Assembly: GCA_045539425.1 (NCBI GenBank)
Contig: JAZQFH010000027.1
Location: forward strand, 1-26,110
Length of the DNA: 26,110 nucleotides
Reading direction: 5' to 3'
From: RUG14871 sp045539425
Lineage (GTDB): Bacteria; Bacillota_I; Bacilli_A; Erysipelotrichales; Erysipelotrichaceae
Position numbers and translations under genes: made by a program. Under the pieces are notes generated by a model. The model was not told where the DNA came from. It searched no databases and was given only the letters and a program-made list of their open reading frames with translations. Of the stretch, positions 1 through 8,412 are shown one piece after another (the stretch's first letter is position 1; each line of letters starts with the position of its first letter).

Positions 1-3000
1 ATGAATTCTGCCTTCCAGGCTGCACTTTCATATCCGGCTGTTCCTGTAGGAGCAGTATCTGCAGTTCCGTCTAATGTGACAGTATAGCTTGTAGCTGTTC
101 CGTCTGCGTACAGTGTATAGACAACTGTTGCGCCTGTTGGAGCAGTCGTGCTGCCATCCGCATTGACCCATGCCTTTAAGGCGTTAGCTGCAGTAGCTTC
201 CTGTGTATTTGTGATTGTGCTACCACTTGCGACAGGATCCGTTGTGCTTGCCTTGTATCCCGGATACGTTGTTGTTTCAGCAATCGTGTAGACGATCTCT
301 GTCCGTTCACCTTCCACTACTTTGTATTTCTCAAGGTTAACAAATGTGGCTTTCCAGGCTTCACTTTCGTAACCGCCCGCAGCAGTTGGAGCTGTCGTAT
401 CCGCTGTACCGTCTAATGTCACAGTATAGCTTGTAGCTGTTCCGTCTGCGTACAGTGTGAATACCACCGTTGCATTTGCCGGTGCAGATGTAGTGCCATC
501 CGCATTCTTCCAAACTTTTGTGGCTTCGGCTGTTGTCAGAGGCCAGTCTTTGATCGTGATTTCATTTCCGCTTGCAGTGGCATCCGCATAGGTAATTGCT
601 TCACCATCTTCATTTGTCAGAGTGACTGTAGTGGTATTGCCGCTAGTTTCTACTTTGAAGTAGACAGTTTCCGTCATTTCGTAATTTGCCGGTGCTGCCG
701 TTTCTTCCAGTTTGTAGAAACCGTGTCCGACTTTCAGTGTTTCACCCGCATCTGCTTTGGATGTGAATGTCGCGATCTGTTTCCACTCTGTGTCATATTT
801 ATATAATGTGAACTGTGCTCCGGCTAACTTTGTACCGTTCTCATCTGTTTTGATGATTACGATTTCATTGTTCGGATTCCAGTTGTTCGTGTATTGTGTG
901 CTGTATACGTTGTTCGGCTGATCGATTGTACCTGTGACTGTATTTCCGCTTACAGTACCCGGTGTCGCTTTGAAATCATCCGCATATTCCGGTTTTGTGA
1001 CCTCTGCAGATGTTTCCGCTTTGACGAACTCATAGCCGTCCACCATGCCTGTTTCCTGAATGGAGTAAGTCGTGCCTCTTGGCAGGTTGAAGAAACGTAC
1101 GTTCCAGCCCGCTTTAATGCTGATCGTGAACTGTGCTCCGGACGGAACGGAATAGCTTCCCGTCGGATTGCCATCTCTGATTTCCGGAGTTACGTTGGCG
1201 GAGTAAGATTCAATGGTGACTGTTGCTCCGCTTTCATCCTGTGCACCAAACCAGACAGCATCGCCATTTGCATCCGTTACTGTGATGGTATATGTAAATA
1301 CATCATCCGGGTTCGGAACATTGTCAACTGCCTGTGTATTTGCTGTTACAACCTTATTGAGGTTCAGGTTGCTTCGGCGGTCGTTTGATGCAACCAACTG
1401 CGGTGTTGTCGTTTCACTTACCTGATAGCTGTTACCATTGATTACATAATAATCCGTACCTTCCGTGCCTGTAGGACTGTTCGTCTTGATCAGCATAGTC
1501 AATTCGCCGTCAATGACCATCGGACGGTAAGTATCAGCTGTTAAATCCCAGTAATAGGAGAAAGCCGCCGGTTCGGTTACCGTATAATCGTGACCTGTTT
1601 CACGGACATTGTATTTTCCGTCCGCTGTCTTGGTAATGACACCGGCAGAGATATACTCTTCCGAGGAAGTCCAGCTGTTGCCGTCATTTAATGTAACAGT
1701 GAGGTAAGAAGCACCATCTTTCGTCACAGTTAAAGTGATTCCATCCACGACACGGCTGTCCAGTGCGTTGTGCCATTCCTTTTTGATAGTGATAAAGTCA
1801 GAATCCAGCGTCATGTTCTCAAGAGCACCTTCGCTGTATTCTGCGCTGATTTCCGTTGTATCGGAAATGGTCACCGTATCGCCGGCTTTTGTCGTTCTGT
1901 TATAAGTGGCATTCACTTCATCCGTATTTGTCTTTAAAGCATATGTACCTGTGGTTGTCGCTGTCGGCTCAGTAACTACAACGATCTGTGCTTTTTCGGC
2001 ATCTGTCAGACTTTCATATGTTCTGATGCCGTTGTTCAAATCGGCAACCAGGTCATACGCTGCCTGGCTTGGCCAGACTGTGAATTCGACAACATAAGTT
2101 ACATCATCTTCCAGCTGGAATGATGCACCCATATCCCAGTGGACTGCACCATCCGTCTCATTGTAAGAGGCAGCTGCGCAGCCGTCCGCTGCACGGGTTG
2201 TCCATTCCGTCTTATTCGCATATCCGTTGCCGTATTTATTGTTCTCACCGCCGTAACGGTAGTATTTGAAGCTCGTCGGATCGACGCTTTCCATGACCTT
2301 CATCTCGGCATTCGTTAATGCCGTGATTCCGTCAGTGATTTCAACATTACCGAAACCGAGTATGGATTTGATGGATTCCGTAATGGACTTGAAGGCATTC
2401 TCCATTGCTGTGTTGTCAGATGCGATAAACGCATGGCTGGCATCCACGCCGCCTTCCGTTGTCAGGTTCTGTACTTTCGTTACGTCATTGGAGACACCAA
2501 TCGCATAGAAGTTCTTCTTCGCACCGGCGATTGCAGAAACCTGGTCAACTGCGAAGTCGAAGTTTCTGCCGCTGTTATCACTGGAACCTGTACCGAACAC
2601 ATAGTTATTACGGTAATACTGATACGTAGTGGCAGTATACAAATCCAAACCATTGTCAGCAACATCACCACGGCTGACACGGAATGTCGGGTCACCATCC
2701 GTTACGAACACCACGAAAGTTGCCGCATCCGAGCGGACCGTCATCCGGTTCGCTAACTGCAGCGCCTGTTCCCAGTTCGTTCCGCCTGCAGCACCTAAGC
2801 CGTTGACTGCACGGCTGAATGTATCATAGCTGTTTGTAAACTGCCCATTCATCTCCTCATTCGCTGTTGTGGAGAAGGAGATCAGAGCCATGCGGACACC
2901 GCTGTTTTGTAACAGCGTCCGTGCCATCGTATTGACAGCTGTCTGAGCTCTGGCAAGTCTCGTCTGCCCGTTCATGTTATTACTCATGGAGCCGGATACG

Positions 3001-4340
3001 TCGAAAACAACGATGACGTCTGCCGGAGTGGATTTTTCCACCGGTTTTTCCGGACCCGTGATCGTTAAAGAAATCGTATTTGTACCGTTTCCGTTATTCT
3101 TGGAGTTCTTCGTGAATGTCGGCTTCTGAGCAGGAGTATCCTGATCCGGCCAAGTCTCATCCTGGTCTACCTGTGGCGTACCGCCCTGTGTCGGAGTCGG
3201 TTTTGCCTTGTAAACAACATAGATGTCATTTCTAAGCTGGGACCAACCATTTTCACCGTTCCCATTATGATAATATCGATCATTATTATAGTGCAGTACT
3301 AATGGTCGGATCGCCGTACCCGTTAAGGATCCGTAATGTGTGGAATCGTATTCGTATCCTTCCACATCATAAATCAGGAAATTATAGTTGTTTGTAAATG
3401 TTGGCGTTCTTGTCGGTGTCAGGCTGTTTCCAGCAGTATCAACATAATGGATGTCATAGGATCTGTAACCCCAGGAAATCGTATACGTGGAGAAAGCAGT
3501 GGTTTCAAATTCCGCTTCCACTTCCGCGATTTCGCCGGCATCCCACTTGACATTCAGACGTCCGCCATACTGTTCGAGAAGGTCTGCCATTGCTTCGATC
3601 TTGTCATCGTCGAAATGGTTGACTTCCATCGTCTTCAGATCCTCTTCTTTCAGCTGCAATGCTTCGATTGTCTTCTGATTCAGAGTGATCCTGACTTTAA
3701 CGCTTCCATCCGGCTCGACTTCTTTCTGTGTTGCCACAGTACGGAAGAAAATATCAAAAGCCATCATTCCCGTGAAGTTGACGCCTTCGGATTCCAAAGC
3801 CAGCCAGGCTTCGTCATACTCTTTACTGCCTTCTTCAAATGGATTGACAACCAGTTCCATCTCTTCCTGGAACGTGCCTTCCGGTACTTCCACCGTGACT
3901 GTTACGTCATCTAACTCCTTGACGTACAGTGTCGGAAGTTTCTCGAATGTCTTGCCTTCCAGAGTCAGCTGTTCTTCTTCCTCTTCAACAGGCAAAACCT
4001 CCGGAATCTCTTCCTCTCCGGTTTCGTTTACTGTTTCTTCTTCGGAAGGTAAGGCAGGTTCTTCAATAACCTCCTCAATGACCGGTTCGGTGACTTCCAC
4101 AGGTTCGTCAACGACGACTTCCTCTTTAATCGGATCAACCGTACCGACTTCTTCCTCCCGGTTTTCCAGAAGTTGTTCCAGATCCTCCTTCACAAGGGTC
4201 TTACCCTCGAGGACTTCTCTGGACTGCTCTTCACTGCTTCCCAGATCCTCCGCGGTAACTACCAGTCTTCCTCCGGAAATATTGGTAATCATCATGCAGA
4301 AGACCAGGAAGACACTTAAGATAGATTTGTGCAATCTCAT
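1..4340 (-). CDS. Large secreted VWA / Cna-B repeat surface adhesin (3' end beyond window)
   Basis: An open minus-strand frame runs from an ATG at 4340, preceded by GAAGGGGGAAAG, to the left edge (about 1,446 codons, C-terminus missing). Residues 1-30 are a signal peptide: a basic start, a hydrophobic core, and a likely cut after VTA. Residues about 34-125 are Glu/Pro/Val-rich low complexity. Residues about 140-270 form a beta-rich domain ending in FSTYTISW. A von Willebrand A domain (about 441-620) has an intact metal site: D447-x-S449-x-S451, T521 and D548. Beta-sandwich domains of the Cna-B/SpaA type follow: about 847-920, 990-1110, 1155-1230 (YKLEETAAP), 1266-1348 and 1380 onward. The Lys and Glu positions fit self-forming isopeptide bonds. 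The architecture resembles pilus-tip adhesins such as RrgA, so host or matrix binding is inferred. The expected LPxTG anchor would lie outside the window, and no sortase is visible. Domain identities are secure; the ligand is unknown. Confidence 0.9.
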   Translation of the reverse strand, partial: MRLHKSILSVFLVFCMMITNISGGRLVVTAEDLGSSEEQSREVLEGKTLVKEDLEQLLENREEEVGTVDPIKEEVVVDEPVEVTEPVIEEVIEEPALPSEEETVNETGEEEIPEVLPVEEEEEQLTLEGKTFEKLPTLYVKELDDVTVTVEVPEGTFQEEMELVVNPFEEGSKEYDEAWLALESEGVNFTGMMAFDIFFRTVATQKEVEPDGSVKVRITLNQKTIEALQLKEEDLKTMEVNHFDDDKIEAMADLLEQYGGRLNVKWDAGEIAEVEAEFETTAFSTYTISWGYRSYDIHYVDTAGNSLTPTRTPTFTNNYNFLIYDVEGYEYDSTHYGSLTGTAIRPLVLHYNNDRYYHNGNGENGWSQLRNDIYVVYKAKPTPTQGGTPQVDQDETWPDQDTPAQKPTFTKNSKNNGNGTNTISLTITGPEKPVEKSTPADVIVVFDVSGSMSNNMNGQTRLARAQTAVNTMARTLLQNSGVRMALISFSTTANEEMNGQFTNSYDTFSRAVNGLGAAGGTNWEQALQLANRMTVRSDAATFVVFVTDGDPTFRVSRGDVADNGLDLYTATTYQYYRNNYVFGTGSSDNSGRNFDFAVDQVSAIAGAKKNFYAIGVSNDVTKVQNLTTEGGVDASHAFIASDNTAMENAFKSITESIKSILGFGNVEITDGITALTNAEMKVMESVDPTSFKYYRYGGENNKYGNGYANKTEWTTRAADGCAAASYNETDGAVHWDMGASFQLEDDVTYVVEFTVWPSQAAYDLVADLNNGIRTYESLTDAEKAQIVVVTEPTATTTGTYALKTNTDEVNATYNRTTKAGDTVTISDTTEISAEYSEGALENMTLDSDFITIKKEWHNALDSRVVDGITLTVTKDGASYLTVTLNDGNSWTSSEEYISAGVITKTADGKYNVRETGHDYTVTEPAAFSYYWDLTADTYRPMVIDGELTMLIKTNSPTGTEGTDYYVINGNSYQVSETTTPQLVASNDRRSNLNLNKVVTANTQAVDNVPNPDDVFTYTITVTDANGDAVWFGAQDESGATVTIESYSANVTPEIRDGNPTGSYSVPSGAQFTISIKAGWNVRFFNLPRGTTYSIQETGMVDGYEFVKAETSAEVTKPEYADDFKATPGTVSGNTVTGTIDQPNNVYSTQYTNNWNPNNEIVIIKTDENGTKLAGAQFTLYKYDTEWKQIATFTSKADAGETLKVGHGFYKLEETAAPANYEMTETVYFKVETSGNTTTVTLTNEDGEAITYADATASGNEITIKDWPLTTAEATKVWKNADGTTSAPANATVVFTLYADGTATSYTVTLDGTADTTAPTAAGGYESEAWKATFVNLEKYKVVEGERTEIVYTIAETTTYPGYKASTTDPVASGSTITNTQEATAANALKAWVNADGSTTAPTGATVVYTLYADGTATSYTVTLDGTADTAPTGTAGYESAAWKAEF
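67..458 (-). repeat. Near-identical DNA repeats within tandem Cna-B modules
   Basis: A 50-base stretch at 67-116 recurs at 409-458 with a single mismatch (position 78 versus 420). The period is 342 bases, or 114 codons. Both copies encode the same strand pair of a Cna-B module (TLYADGTATSYTVTLDG). This is the start of a tandem repeat array that probably continues past the left edge, and such arrays readily change copy number by recombination. Confidence 0.8.
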
Positions 4341-4387
4341 AAGTACTTTCCCCCTTCGTACAAAGTAAAGATTTCATATCGATTGTT

Positions 4388-4563
4388 GATATTTCACTTC
4401 CGCTCCGATATGCAAAAAAAGCAGAAGATATGAACTACTTCATTCAACTGTCGGATCAGGTATAACTGCCTTCCTGAATGCTGTAACTGCTCAACTGCTA
4501 AACTGCTTAATATGGTATGATGATTTCTTTTCCGCGCAGGTCCTAAGACGCAAAAAAGCAGGA
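4388..4563 (-). repeat. Imperfect ~40-bp direct repeat in the adhesin leader
   Basis: Read on the minus strand, 4563-4522 and 4426-4388 both contain CTGCTTTTTT(T)GC, then about 15 variable bases, then GCGGAA and GAAAT. The copies lie about 135 bases apart, upstream of the adhesin ATG. They flank the GCAGTT cluster, so the leader looks partly duplicated. No known riboswitch consensus was recognised in them. Confidence 0.5.
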
Positions 4564-4681
4564 AAATCCACAACTACCAAATTCTGTTTTGTTTGGGGTC
4601 AAATAAAACTGCCTTTGACTGTTGATAAACTTCTACTGCTTTGGTTAACTTCCTGTTGTATAACTGCTTTATTATGACTGC
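4446..4681 (-). promoter_or_regulatory. Cluster of GCAGTT words in the adhesin upstream region
   Basis: The 458 bases between the adhesin start (4340) and the next gene (4799) hold no gene but many copies of one word. On the minus strand GCAGTT is at 4464-4469, 4485-4490, 4493-4498, 4501-4506, 4607-4612 and 4662-4667. Near-copies are at 4446-4451 (ACAGTT), 4635-4639 and 4676-4681. Three copies are spaced exactly 8 bases apart; another pair is 21 apart. If the promoter at 4710-4732 is used, these lie in a leader of about 365 nt. They could be sites for an RNA-binding factor or a DNA regulator. GCAGTTGAG loosely resembles LytTR-type half-sites, but no LytTR gene is visible here. Confidence 0.5.
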
Positions 4682-4709
4682 GAAAAGCCCGCTGTCTTTA
4701 ATCAAATTT

Positions 4710-4732
4710 ATTATAGTATAAAATAGTCTAAA
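4710..4732 (-). promoter_or_regulatory. Candidate promoter of the adhesin transcript
   Basis: On the minus strand a perfect -10 TATAAT (4710-4715) is preceded by a 9-base spacer and TTTAGACT (4725-4732). There is no good -35 at the usual distance. The same TTTAGACT-N9-TATRAT layout precedes the transglutaminase gene at 11200-11222. This placement gives the adhesin a leader of about 365 nt. Confidence 0.5.
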
Positions 4733-4740
4733 GATGCGTA

Positions 4741-4795
4741 CATCATTGTGTATTTTTTTTGCCTTTTTAATACAAAATGATGCATAAAATACACT
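4741..4795 (-). repeat. AT-rich overlapping inverted repeats between operon end and adhesin promoter
   Basis: The 14-base arm 4741-4754 pairs with 4769-4782 with one mismatch. In addition, gtgtatttt (4748-4756) pairs perfectly with aaaatacac (4787-4795), so two mutually exclusive hairpins are possible. The site lies just after the stop codon at 4799 and just upstream of the adhesin promoter. It could be a weak terminator of the upstream operon or a protein-binding palindrome. The stem is too AT-rich to call a terminator with confidence. Confidence 0.5.
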
Positions 4796-4798
4796 TTT

Positions 4799-5266
4799 CT
4801 ATTCATTCCAGCTCGGAGTAGTATCCTCCGGAAGCGGAGAGGCCAGCTCCATCGCTTCGTCGATGAGTTTCATCATCTCCCAGACGGAACGGAAGGAGAG
4901 CGTCTTGTCTTCCTCCACCCAGGTGATCCTGCCCTGCCAGCTGCTGTTCTGACGGTGTTGAACGCGGATGATAAAGGTACCGAGGTCCCCGTGCTGTTCC
5001 AATAATTCTTCGTCTTTCATAACCTTTTCCATCTGCTCCCTTTCATAGTTTTCTTCCGTTTTCACAAAATGCCGCTCATTGTTTGCCGGAAACGGAAACC
5101 GGAGTTTATCAAACAATGCGTCCATGCTTTCCAAAAGATCCGTCTGATCCCGTATGATGACGGGTTCTCTCTGATAGAGGTGGTAGAGCCTGCCGCGGAC
5201 TTCATTCTCAAAGCCGTCGGCACAAAGCACCACGGCATTGGGCATGCCCAGATATTTCTGACTCAT
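4799..5266 (-). CDS. Conserved hypothetical protein (155 aa) beside the BTAD regulator
   Basis: A soluble, acidic protein with no signal peptide or membrane segment. The start ATG at 5266 has AGAGGTG upstream. The C-terminal half contains WQGRITWVEEDKTLSFRSVW followed by a helix (MMKLIDEAME). From memory, similar W-Q-G-x-I-T-W-x-E...F-R-S segments occur in small proteins next to surface-protein or pilus genes of Firmicutes, but I cannot name a function. It follows the BTAD gene by 12 bases and is the last gene of the pilus-like operon. This fits a regulatory or accessory role in controlling that operon or the adhesin. Function unknown; existence of the gene is well supported. Confidence 0.75.
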   Translation of the reverse strand: MSQKYLGMPNAVVLCADGFENEVRGRLYHLYQREPVIIRDQTDLLESMDALFDKLRFPFPANNERHFVKTEENYEREQMEKVMKDEELLEQHGDLGTFIIRVQHRQNSSWQGRITWVEEDKTLSFRSVWEMMKLIDEAMELASPLPEDTTPSWNE

Positions 5267-5278
5267 TTCGCTTCACCT

Positions 5279-6481
5279 CTACTTCCAGACCGGACTGACA
5301 TAGTATTTCACCTTGATCTGCTGGCGGTTGATGATGAACTTGTCGTTGATTCTCTTCTGGATGATCTCACAGTTCTCCATCGTGGTATTCAGCAGTAAGA
5401 CCAGATACTGCCCCTTGGAATACTTGTTCATAACATCCGAACGACGGATGGTGGTCTGAATGGCTCTGCCCAGCCGTTCGCTGAGATCCTCCAGATTGCT
5501 GCCTTTCACCATCGCGTTTCCCTTGGTGTCCACGATCGTGCATAACATCAGGTATGCCATCTGCCCGCTACGTTCACTGATGCGGTTGATGGCCTGGTAG
5601 ATTCCCAGGAAGACCGGATAGGAACACCAGTAGCCTCCGTTATGAATCACCTTTTCATCCAGATTTCCCTGAATCTCTTCCAAAAGTCCCGCCGAGTGCT
5701 CAAACTGCGCTCCCAGCGTGTTCAGCAGTTCAAACATCTTATTCGAAGGCCGGATCCCCTGCTCATGCAGATAGAGATCGACCGTTTCTTCATATAATTT
5801 ATATGCCTTGTCATACTGCCCGCTCTTGACGTATGCGTCCATCGTCAGCGTCTCCCAGTTGGAGAAAGGCTGAATGCGGCTGGCATATTTGCCGACATCT
5901 TCCAGAATGTCATAGCGTGCCGTCTCGCTGAGTAAGCGGGAAAGCAGGTTGATGGCTTCGGTGAAGATGCGGCGGTAGCGCCAGTTCTCCTTGGCCACCC
6001 AGGCGATACCCACCTGGTTTTCCAGGAAGTCCCCGACATAGAGATGCATCGCATCTAATAACAGGGCGATTTTTCTTGATACATCCTCTTCGCTCAGAGC
6101 TTCGACATACAGCGTTTCAAACTCCTTGCAGTCCTCGCGCACCGGAACGGAGCTGTTCCAGTAGTAGATGCCTTCCTTCTGCACGATATAGTTCTCTTTC
6201 GGCAGTCCGTAGTCTTCCAGGCGCTTTTTCGCGTTGTAGATGACGGAGTGCACCGCGTGATTCATGTTTTCCAGATCACGGTTATAGAAGAGCGTGGAAA
6301 TCAGCTTGTCCTTGCTGACACCGTTCTCTCTTTCATGCAAAAGCAGCTCCATCAGATAATTGAACTGACTTTCGGAGCTTTTTGCCTTGCCCGTGATGAG
6401 CTTTCCGTTATAGCTTAGGGAAAAGCCGGAAAACATCTTCACGATGAGTGTATCTTTTTCTTCGGTTTCACGGAATGTCAT
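5279..6481 (-). CDS. Transcription factor: winged helix + BTAD + degenerate GGDEF-like domain
   Basis: The 400-aa protein begins with an OmpR/SARP-type winged helix (about 13-108), including a wing-like NYIVQKEGIYYW. It continues with a helical bacterial transcriptional activator domain (about 115-260; LYEETVDLYLHEQGIRPS is typical). The C-terminal part (about 285-395) resembles a GGDEF domain by pattern: RRSDVMNKYSKGQYLVLL matches the R-x-x-D...RYGGDEF-x-x-LL layout. However, the signature is replaced by SKGQY (355-359), so diguanylate cyclase activity is very unlikely; a sensor or dimer role is inferred. Start ATG at 6481 has a GGGGG ribosome site. It sits in the pilus-like operon, 27 bases after the PilT gene, and is the best local candidate for controlling this operon and the adhesin. 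Confidence 0.82.
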   Translation of the reverse strand: MTFRETEEKDTLIVKMFSGFSLSYNGKLITGKAKSSESQFNYLMELLLHERENGVSKDKLISTLFYNRDLENMNHAVHSVIYNAKKRLEDYGLPKENYIVQKEGIYYWNSSVPVREDCKEFETLYVEALSEEDVSRKIALLLDAMHLYVGDFLENQVGIAWVAKENWRYRRIFTEAINLLSRLLSETARYDILEDVGKYASRIQPFSNWETLTMDAYVKSGQYDKAYKLYEETVDLYLHEQGIRPSNKMFELLNTLGAQFEHSAGLLEEIQGNLDEKVIHNGGYWCSYPVFLGIYQAINRISERSGQMAYLMLCTIVDTKGNAMVKGSNLEDLSERLGRAIQTTIRRSDVMNKYSKGQYLVLLLNTTMENCEIIQKRINDKFIINRQQIKVKYYVSPVWK

Positions 6482-6508
6482 AAGACAGTATCCCCCTGTA
6501 TGTGTTTT

Positions 6509-7567
6509 CTAATTTCCCAGCTTCTTCAGCATCGTATCGTAGTGATTGCAACTGACCAGAACCGTTTCCTTGCTGATCTTTCCCGCACGGTATAAGCGCA
6601 GCAGGTCCGCATCCATCGTGTACATGCCTTCATTTGCCCCGCTGGCCATGACGGCTTCAATCTGATGCAGCTTGTCCTCACGGATCATGTTCTGGATTGC
6701 CGGGGTGATCTTCATCACTTCAAAGACCGGAACCAGTCCGCCGTCCTTTGCCGGAACCAGCTGCTGGCAGACGATGCCTTTTAACAGCTGTGCCAGCTGG
6801 ATTTTCACCTGGTGCTGCTGGCTGGACGGGAAGACGTCGATGATACGCGTAATCGTATTTACTGCGGAGTTGGTATGCAGCGTGGAGAATAACAGCACGC
6901 CCGTCTCCGCTGCCGTGATGGCGCTGGAGATCGTGTCGTAGTCACGCATTTCGCCAAGCAGGATCACATCCGGACTCTCTCTCAAAGCGGAGCGCAGACT
7001 TTCCAGATACCCCGGGGTGTCGATATAGACTTCCCGCTGGGATACGATGGCCTTGTCGTGGCGGTGAATGTATTCGATCGGGTCTTCCATCGTAATGATG
7101 TGACACGGTGTGCTCTTGTTGATGCGGTCAATCATGCAGGCGAGCGTTGTGCTCTTGCCCGTTCCCGCCGCCCCGGTCACTAAGACAAGCCCGCGCCGGT
7201 TATCGGCTAAGGAAAGCACGCTTTCCGGAATGCCGAGCTTTTCAGGATCCGGCAAACCGAAGCGGATGATCCGGATTACGGCCGCTAAGGAGCCGCGCTG
7301 ACGGAACACGTTGATACGGAAGCGTCCCAGATTCGACATGGAGAATGAGAAGTCATCATCCACATGCTGCTCGAGATTTGTTCTCTCCCGCTTCGCCAGC
7401 TCATAGATCTCATCGATCAGTTCATTGATCTGATCCGGCTTCAGCATATCTTCATCAAAGCGGATCTGCTCGCCATGACATTTGATTGTCACGGGCAGAC
7501 CGGCAACCAGGAAGATATCGGAAGCTTTTTTATTTACTGCCTTATCCAGTATTTCGGTAATCTTCAT
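6509..7567 (-). CDS. pilT: PilT-type hexameric ATPase
   Basis: The 352-aa protein is a full-length member of the type IV pilus retraction ATPase family. Visible are Walker A GAAGTGKST (132-140, K138), the Asp box TMEDPIE (159-165), Walker B with E206 (VILLGEMRD) and the His box STLHTNSA (228-235). The C-terminal PAIQNMIRE (289-297) corresponds to the AIRNLIRE motif that marks PilT rather than PilB. It probably drives disassembly or movement of the filament subunits encoded upstream, together with the GspF-like platform. Start has AAGGAGAACGACG. It is odd that this is the only assembly ATPase in the operon: no PilB is present in the window. Confidence 0.93.
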   Translation of the reverse strand: MKITEILDKAVNKKASDIFLVAGLPVTIKCHGEQIRFDEDMLKPDQINELIDEIYELAKRERTNLEQHVDDDFSFSMSNLGRFRINVFRQRGSLAAVIRIIRFGLPDPEKLGIPESVLSLADNRRGLVLVTGAAGTGKSTTLACMIDRINKSTPCHIITMEDPIEYIHRHDKAIVSQREVYIDTPGYLESLRSALRESPDVILLGEMRDYDTISSAITAAETGVLLFSTLHTNSAVNTITRIIDVFPSSQQHQVKIQLAQLLKGIVCQQLVPAKDGGLVPVFEVMKITPAIQNMIREDKLHQIEAVMASGANEGMYTMDADLLRLYRAGKISKETVLVSCNHYDTMLKKLGN

Positions 7568-7578
7568 CGTCGTTCTCC

Positions 7579-7962
7579 TTAATCCCCGCCCCAGAGGTTG
7601 TCAATGCGGTCCTCATGTTCCCACTCTTTGCGGATCTGCCACTTCGAGAGGGCACCGCCGTCCTTTGCGGCAGTGATGGTCAGGGTATATCCTTCTTTCG
7701 ACAGCGTGTACACCATGCGGTCGTCTTCTATTGTAACACTGGGATCCGAGCTGACGGCCGGATCACTGTAAAGCCGCTCAATAAAACGGTTCCCTTCCTT
7801 CTCAAGCTCATAGCGGATCTTAACGGAAGACGCAAAGCGCTCCGCTAAAGCCTTATCCGCCCGCGCAGTGGAAAACGTCAGGATGGCTAATGTGGATAAT
7901 GATATTGCCACAACCGTAAGCAGTACGGCCAGAGGCCCCAGGCGGATCAGAGGTCTATTCAT
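7579..7962 (-). CDS. Small membrane-anchored pilus-operon protein (127 aa)
   Basis: One N-terminal hydrophobic segment (about 8-30) is followed by STARADKALAERF and a mixed alpha/beta outer part. The pattern fits a minor-pilin-like or type II secretion-like anchor protein, but there is no prepilin peptidase motif (no G/A then F-x-x-x-E). Its ATG at 7962 overlaps the stop of the upstream gene by 8 bases, so translation is probably coupled. The PilT gene follows 11 bases later. The SSARAD-like segment after the membrane helix is, from memory, shared with unnamed proteins of similar Firmicutes pilus-like clusters. Assigned by context, not by a named family. Confidence 0.7.
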   Translation of the reverse strand: MNRPLIRLGPLAVLLTVVAISLSTLAILTFSTARADKALAERFASSVKIRYELEKEGNRFIERLYSDPAVSSDPSVTIEDDRMVYTLSKEGYTLTITAAKDGGALSKWQIRKEWEHEDRIDNLWGGD

Positions 7963-8410
7963 AAACGACCTCCCGGGTCAGTTTCCCGACGCTTAAGGCA
8001 TACAACTCCATTTTAGTATTTACATTATACACTGTAATATCCGCTTCTTTGATACCACTTTGGGATGATTTCTCACCCTCATAGCTCAGTGTGATGCGGT
8101 AACTGCCCAGGATATCCGGTTCTCTGTCTTTATTATAATATACGGTAATGATTTCCTTTCCGCCTTCTTTGACAACGGAAAGCGCTGATTCTGTCTGCAA
8201 TAAAGACAGAAGCTCCTTCTCGTCTTTGGCACCTTTGAACATCTCCGCCATATTCTCCGCAATGCAGACGGCATTGCTGAGATCTTCCGCTTCATTGGAG
8301 AGCTGACGCGAGTAGACGAAGGAATTGGAAAGGATCAGTGTCAGCGCGATGAAAAAACCTAACAGAAGGAATGTTTCCAGATAGTAGATGCGGTTGATTT
8401 TCTGATCCAT
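7955..8410 (-). CDS. Membrane-anchored minor-pilin-like protein (151 aa)
   Basis: The N-terminus has one hydrophobic helix (about 12-31, ETFLLLGFFIALTLILSNSF). It is followed by an alpha-helical segment and a beta-rich part with VVKEGGKEIITVYYNKD and YRITLSYEG. This layout resembles minor pilins, where a long N-terminal helix carries a small beta domain. The Glu before the helix recalls the E5 of prepilins, but the Gly and hydrophobic residue before a cleavage site are absent. It lies 2 bases after the DUF4860-like gene. Function inferred from shape and operon position only. Confidence 0.7.
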   Translation of the reverse strand: MDQKINRIYYLETFLLLGFFIALTLILSNSFVYSRQLSNEAEDLSNAVCIAENMAEMFKGAKDEKELLSLLQTESALSVVKEGGKEIITVYYNKDREPDILGSYRITLSYEGEKSSQSGIKEADITVYNVNTKMELYALSVGKLTREVVYE

Positions 8411-8412
8411 AA

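Noticed and set aside
894..1425. Plus-strand open frames antisense to the Cna-B region
   Set aside because: The Cys/Arg-rich translation has no domain, and the minus frame continues the adhesin without a break.
3336..4368. Plus-strand open frames opposite the adhesin (for example 3336-3914 and 3685-4368)
   Set aside because: They are antisense to a well-supported gene, are low-complexity Ser/Thr-rich or Cys/Phe-rich, and have no ribosome sites or recognisable domains.
4388..4700. A c-di-GMP or other known riboswitch in the adhesin leader
   Set aside because: I looked for the GEMM-I type conserved segments and did not find them. The repeats are reported as unknown elements instead.
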